9,556 nt of DNA from Chloroflexota bacterium. GTDB lineage: Bacteria; Chloroflexota; Anaerolineae; UBA1429. A program made the position numbers and the translations under genes. The stretch covers positions 1-9,556 of the forward strand of contig JAAYXX010000504.1 in assembly GCA_012515695.1 (NCBI GenBank). The letters are read 5' to 3'. Below are positions 6,784 to 9,556 of this stretch, in pieces. Under the pieces are notes generated by a model. The model made no database searches. It saw only the letters and a list, made by a program, of their open reading frames with translations, and was not told the origin of the DNA. Position 1 is the first letter of the stretch. Every line of letters begins with the position of its first letter.

Positions 6784-7821
6784 ATGAGCTATCAAATCGG
6801 CATGGATTGCCTCAATCTGAGGCCCACGCCACGCCTGGCGCATACCGAATATTGCAGCAACACGGCCCTCAAGCGGCTGGTGACGGGGCTGCCAGACGAC
6901 CACCCGGACAGCGAGGCCGAGTTCATGCGGCTGTGGGAGTATGACTTTATCTGGTCCACGGACAACGGGCCGGAACCCTGGTCGGAGCGCGGGCGCACGA
7001 CAGACATGGGCCACTCCGAGTTTGTCGAGGGGGGCACAGACCTGCGCCAGCCTCAAGAGTGCCCCTTCCGCACGGTGGAAGAAGCCTGGGCGTTTGACGC
7101 GGTGGCCGAGTATGGGTTCACCGATTACAAAAAGCTGGTGAGCTATTACGAGGGGCGCTATCAACAGGCGCGGGCGCGCTATCCAGATCAGGTCTGGACT
7201 GGCGGGTACTATAACACGCTCATCTCTGGCGCCATTGCCATCTTTGGCTGGGACATGCTGCTGATGGCCGCATCGGACCAGTCCAAGTTTGCCAGGGTGC
7301 TGGATTCCATCTACCAGCAGAGCATGCACCACTATCGCGCATGGGCCGACACCTCCATTGAGGTGTTCATGTGCCACGACGACATGGTGTGGACGCAGGG
7401 GCCTTTTATGCGCCCCGATTTCTACCGGGCCGAGATTTTCCCGCGCTATAAAGAGCTGTGGGCGGTGTTGCACCGGGCGGGCAAAAAGGTCGTGTTCACC
7501 TCCGATGGCTGCTTTGACATGTTTGTGGATGATATTGTCGAGGCGGGGGCGGATGTGCTATGCTTTGAGCCGATGACGGCGCTAGAGCCAATCGTTGCCA
7601 AGTATGGGCAGACCCACGGCCTGATTGCCAGCAAGGTAGACGCGCGCACGCTGACCTTTGGCCCCATTGAGCGGATCAAGGCAGAGATAGACGCCACGCT
7701 GCCCCTGGCGCGGCAATGCAGGGGGTTTATGTTTGCTGTGGGCAACCATATCCCCAGCAACGTTCCGGTTGAGTATGCCCAGTTCTACATGGATTACTTG
7801 CGGCAGAACTGGTATCTATAG
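6784..7821 (+). CDS. Divergent uroporphyrinogen decarboxylase (URO-D)-like protein, paralog 2
   Basis: This 345-aa protein belongs to the URO-D/methyltransferase-like superfamily by its C-terminal half: VFMCHDDMVWTQGPFMRPDFYRAEIFPRYKEL (194-225), then a strand VVFTSDGCFDMFVDDIVEAGADVLCFEP (236-263), then KVDARTLTFG (284-293). In family relatives the strand usually reads HSCG or HSDG; here it is T239-S-D-G, so the customary His is lost. Cys243 and Cys260 are nearby but cannot be assigned as ligands. The N-terminus (MSYQIGMDCLNLRPTPRLAHTEYCSNTALKRL) lacks the usual 'RERl..aL.G...DR.P' opening and instead resembles a shortened version of it. It is not HemE. It is the last gene of the run, 44 nt after the enolase-superfamily gene. 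It is strongly diverged from paralog 1, which suggests a different job or a heteromeric partnership. Cytoplasmic; function unknown. Confidence 0.8.
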   Translation: MSYQIGMDCLNLRPTPRLAHTEYCSNTALKRLVTGLPDDHPDSEAEFMRLWEYDFIWSTDNGPEPWSERGRTTDMGHSEFVEGGTDLRQPQECPFRTVEEAWAFDAVAEYGFTDYKKLVSYYEGRYQQARARYPDQVWTGGYYNTLISGAIAIFGWDMLLMAASDQSKFARVLDSIYQQSMHHYRAWADTSIEVFMCHDDMVWTQGPFMRPDFYRAEIFPRYKELWAVLHRAGKKVVFTSDGCFDMFVDDIVEAGADVLCFEPMTALEPIVAKYGQTHGLIASKVDARTLTFGPIERIKAEIDATLPLARQCRGFMFAVGNHIPSNVPVEYAQFYMDYLRQNWYL

Positions 7822-7860
7822 GCTAGGATGAGCCTTAACATAATTTGGCAACAGCCATTG

Positions 7861-8002
7861 AGATGGGCGGTTGAAACCGCGGCAACCATTGCAATCGCCA
7901 GCAAGCTGGCGCACCTGCCTTCGCAGGCTGATCCGCAGTCGCCGAAGGGGCGACTGAGCCAGCTTGCTGGCACGCAAGGGTTGGTGCAGCTTCAACTGCC
8001 TA
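7861..8002. repeat. Palindromic dispersed repeat with nested hairpins (RAYT/REP- or MITE-like)
   Basis: The 256-nt gap 7822-8077 carries no credible gene; most of it is this imperfect inverted repeat. GCCAGCAAGCTGGC (7897-7910) pairs perfectly with GCCAGCTTGCTGGC (7958-7971). It is extended outward by CAACCATTGC (7883-7892) against GCAAGGGTTG (7974-7983), with one mismatch. Within the arms lie two compact hairpins: CCTGC/GCAGG (7914-7918 and 7923-7927, loop CTTC) and CAGTCGCC/GGCGACTG (7936-7943 and 7949-7956, loop GAAGG). At the left end GCGGTT/AACCGC (7867-7872 and 7875-7880) forms a tight hairpin, and the right end (about 7984-8002, GCAGCTTCAACTGCC) looks like its degenerate mirror. The layout of two hairpins inside a long stem matches the element at 2057-2117, although the sequences differ. 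Confidence 0.78.
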
Positions 8003-8067
8003 CGAGATGGCACGCCGAGTTATCGCAGTAGATCTCCATTGGACAGTTTGACGTAACACGCATGGAT

Positions 8068-8072
8068 GGGAG
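8068..8072 (+). promoter_or_regulatory. Ribosome binding site deciding the fucosidase start
   Basis: GGGAG is 5 nt before an ATG at 8078 and 8 nt before another ATG at 8081. It overlaps the coding sequence of a longer version starting at ATG 8066, which has no ribosome site of its own. The downstream ATGs are therefore preferred; the choice between 8078 and 8081 changes one residue. Confidence 0.65.
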
Positions 8073-8077
8073 AACAA

Positions 8078-9319
8078 ATGATGCTTGATGACGCCCATCG
8101 CTGGTTTGCGGGGGCGCGTTTTGGCTTGTTTATGCACTGGGGCATGTATGCCCTGTATGGGCGGGGGGAGCAGGTGCTCTTTCGCGAGCATCTGACTCCG
8201 TCCGAATATCGCCGCCGGGCTGATGAGTTCAACCCCAGGTCCTATGACCCGGCGGAATGGGCCGAGGCGGCCAAAGAGGCCGGGATGCGCTATGCGGTGC
8301 TGACGGCCAAGCACCACGATGGCTACTGCCTGTTTGACAGCGAGTGGTCGGATTTCACCAGCACGAAGACCGGGCCGCAGCGCGACCTGGTGAGGGAATA
8401 TGTGACCGCTTTCCGGCAGGCGGGCCTGCGGGTGGGGCTGTATTACTCGCTGGCGGATTGGCAGTGGCCTGCATACTTTGACGGCCCTGAGAAGGACTCG
8501 CGGGCGTTCGGGCGATTTCTGGAATACACCCACGGGCAGGTGCGCGAGCTGTGCTGCAACTATGGCCCGCTGGATATTCTGTGGTTCGACGGGGCATGGC
8601 CCCACGACCCGGACACCTGGCACGCTCACGCGTTGCTGGCGATGGTTCGCGAGTTGCAGCCGGGCATCCTGATCAACAATCGCACGGGGCTGCAAGGGGA
8701 TTTCGATACGCCAGAGCAGCGCATTGCGGCGACAGCGGGGCAGCGCCCCTGGGAAGCCTGCATCACGGCCACGGAGCGGTGGTGGGGGTATCATATCGGC
8801 GACAGGATGTGGAAGACGCCCGCGCAGGTGATTCACATGCTGGCCCAGGTGGCCGAGGGAGCGGGGAACCTGCTGCTGAACGTGGGGCCGATGGCAGATG
8901 GGCGCTGGCCGCGCCCCTTCACCGAGCTGTTGAGCGAAGTGGGCGAGTGGATGAAGGTGAACGGCAGGGCCATCTATGACTCTTCGCCCGGTGTGTGTGA
9001 GGCCATCTCCATCGGGCGGCAGTCGGTGTTGGATTCGACGGTATTCTTGCACGTGCTGTACTGGCCCGGCGATACGTTGCACCTGGCGGGACTGAACAAC
9101 CGCGTGCTCAGTGCGCGTTTCCTGGCGGACGGCTGGTCTATTCCGTTCAAGCAAGAAGGCGAGCATTTGTGGCTCAGGATGCTGCCCATGCTGCCGCCGG
9201 ATGAGCGAAACACGGTAATCGCCCTGGAGGTAGAGGGCACACCGCAGGCGTTTCCCTGGGCGCAAGAGCGGCTATGGCAGGGGGATGCCAGCCGGATGAG
9301 CGCCTGGTCGGCAATGTAA
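8078..9319 (+). CDS. Alpha-L-fucosidase, glycoside hydrolase family 29
   Basis: This 413-aa protein (417 if started at 8066) has the GH29 catalytic barrel. Landmarks, numbered from the 8078 start, are WFAGARFGLFMHWGMYAL (9-26) with the HWG motif, LTAKHHDGYCLFDSEWSDF (75-93), VGLYYSLADW (119-128) and GPLDILWFDGAWP (163-175). In the last motif Asp171 matches the retaining nucleophile of the family (WFDG). VAEGAGNLLLNVGPMADG (about 263-280) is the characteristic strand closing the barrel, and ~100 residues of a short C-terminal beta domain follow. The enzyme hydrolyses terminal alpha-L-fucosyl residues with retention. There is no N-terminal signal peptide, so it is probably cytoplasmic and acts on imported oligosaccharides. 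The acid/base residue, which varies in GH29, cannot be placed by eye. Separated from the preceding gene by a repeat-filled 256-nt gap, it may have its own promoter; a hairpin closes it downstream. Confidence 0.93.
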   Translation: MMLDDAHRWFAGARFGLFMHWGMYALYGRGEQVLFREHLTPSEYRRRADEFNPRSYDPAEWAEAAKEAGMRYAVLTAKHHDGYCLFDSEWSDFTSTKTGPQRDLVREYVTAFRQAGLRVGLYYSLADWQWPAYFDGPEKDSRAFGRFLEYTHGQVRELCCNYGPLDILWFDGAWPHDPDTWHAHALLAMVRELQPGILINNRTGLQGDFDTPEQRIAATAGQRPWEACITATERWWGYHIGDRMWKTPAQVIHMLAQVAEGAGNLLLNVGPMADGRWPRPFTELLSEVGEWMKVNGRAIYDSSPGVCEAISIGRQSVLDSTVFLHVLYWPGDTLHLAGLNNRVLSARFLADGWSIPFKQEGEHLWLRMLPMLPPDERNTVIALEVEGTPQAFPWAQERLWQGDASRMSAWSAM

Positions 9320-9337
9320 GCGCCTCTGTAAGCGTGT

Positions 9338-9374
9338 CATGGGGTGACTCACTCATGAGGTGAGTCACCCCATG
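9338..9374 (+). terminator. Perfect 15-bp hairpin after the fucosidase gene, probable transcript end
   Basis: CATGGGGTGACTCAC (9338-9352) and GTGAGTCACCCCATG (9360-9374) are exact inverted repeats separated by the 7-nt loop TCATGAG, beginning 19 nt after the fucosidase stop. A smaller hairpin follows immediately (AGGGGC, TTT, GCCTCT at about 9379-9393, one G-T pair). Neither is followed by a T run, so this is not a standard intrinsic terminator. It could be a bidirectional or Rho-assisted terminator or an mRNA 3'-end stabiliser. Confidence 0.6.
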
Positions 9375-9486
9375 AAGCAGGGGCTTTGCCTCTGGCTATT
9401 CATCATGCCACGCAACCACCCTCACCCTATTCTCGCCCTTACCCTCACCTCCGACCCACGCCGTCACCCCCGGCTCCTCAAGGGCG

Positions 9487-9513
9487 GGGGATTGGAGCGC
9501 CGTCATCCTTGGC
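9487..9513. repeat. Truncated copy of the left half of the 2057-2117 palindromic repeat
   Basis: Aligned without gaps, these 27 bases match 2053-2079 at 25 positions (shared core GGGGATTGGA, then CGCCG, then CATCCTTGGC). The sequence then diverges (TAATGGCAC), and no right-hand arm is seen before the window ends. Like the first copy it is preceded by C-rich, 'CCCTCACCCT'-like sequence (9418-9480). The rest of 9394-9556 holds no gene that I can support. Confidence 0.6.
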
Positions 9514-9556
9514 TAATGGCACTAACTTTTCGCGGATCAAGTGCTGGAGCAAGATC

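Noticed and set aside
7861..8002. CRISPR array or tRNA-like structure
   Set aside because: The hairpins are not regularly spaced direct repeats with spacers, and no tRNA arms or anticodon arrangement can be drawn; an inverted-repeat element explains the pairing.
7828..8031. 67-codon open frame on the + strand in the gap before the fucosidase
   Set aside because: It lies almost entirely within the palindromic repeat, lacks a ribosome site and has no protein-like pattern.
8062..8088. ATG at 8062 as the fucosidase start
   Set aside because: It is in a different frame and meets a stop after eight codons.
8000..9265. Long open frame on the minus strand opposite the fucosidase gene (421 codons)
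   Set aside because: Its translation is rich in His, Arg, Pro and Gln with no family motif. It mirrors the G+C-rich codon pattern of the well-supported GH29 gene on the other strand.

Overview
The window is a bacterial chromosomal segment of high G+C (around 60% by eye). Every convincing gene is on the + strand and reads as carbohydrate catabolism. The gene set, together with compact palindromic dispersed repeats in the gaps, suggests an environmental heterotroph such as a Chloroflexota (Anaerolineae-like) or Planctomycetota member. That placement is an impression from gene content and repeat style; there is no rRNA or other marker here to prove it.

Layout. (1) 3-998: the C-terminal part of a right-handed parallel beta-helix protein, truncated by the window edge. 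(2) 1064-1834: a complete HpcH/HpaI-family class II (metal-dependent) aldolase, 65 nt downstream of the beta-helix gene. (3) 1835-2170: a gap with no gene, holding a possible weak hairpin terminator and a hairpin-dense palindromic repeat. (4) 2171-7821: a tight four-gene run with gaps of 59, 22 and 44 nt: a 744-aa glycoside-hydrolase-like TIM-barrel protein, a uroporphyrinogen-decarboxylase/MtaA-like protein, an enolase-superfamily (mandelate racemase/muconate lactonizing enzyme type) protein, and a second, divergent URO-D-like protein. (5) 7822-8077: a gap filled mainly by a second palindromic repeat. (6) 8078-9319: a GH29 alpha-L-fucosidase. (7) 9320-9556: a perfect 15-bp hairpin, then non-coding sequence carrying a truncated relative of the first repeat.

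How the genes may work together (inference). GH29 would release L-fucose, or a related sugar, from oligosaccharides. A dehydratase of the enolase superfamily plus a class II 2-keto-3-deoxy-sugar-acid aldolase are the last two steps of a non-phosphorylative deoxyhexose route: sugar acid to 2-keto-3-deoxy acid to pyruvate plus an aldehyde. The sugar dehydrogenase and lactonase that would complete such a route are not in the window, nor is any transporter or regulator. No complete protein has an obvious signal peptide, so the enzymes look cytoplasmic and the substrates are probably imported oligosaccharides.

The least understood parts are the two URO-D-like proteins, the 744-aa GH-like protein, and the altered active site of the enolase-superfamily protein. 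In that protein the usual His-Asp dyad Asp position aligns with Tyr or Asn, and the usual K-x-K motif reads K-L-H.
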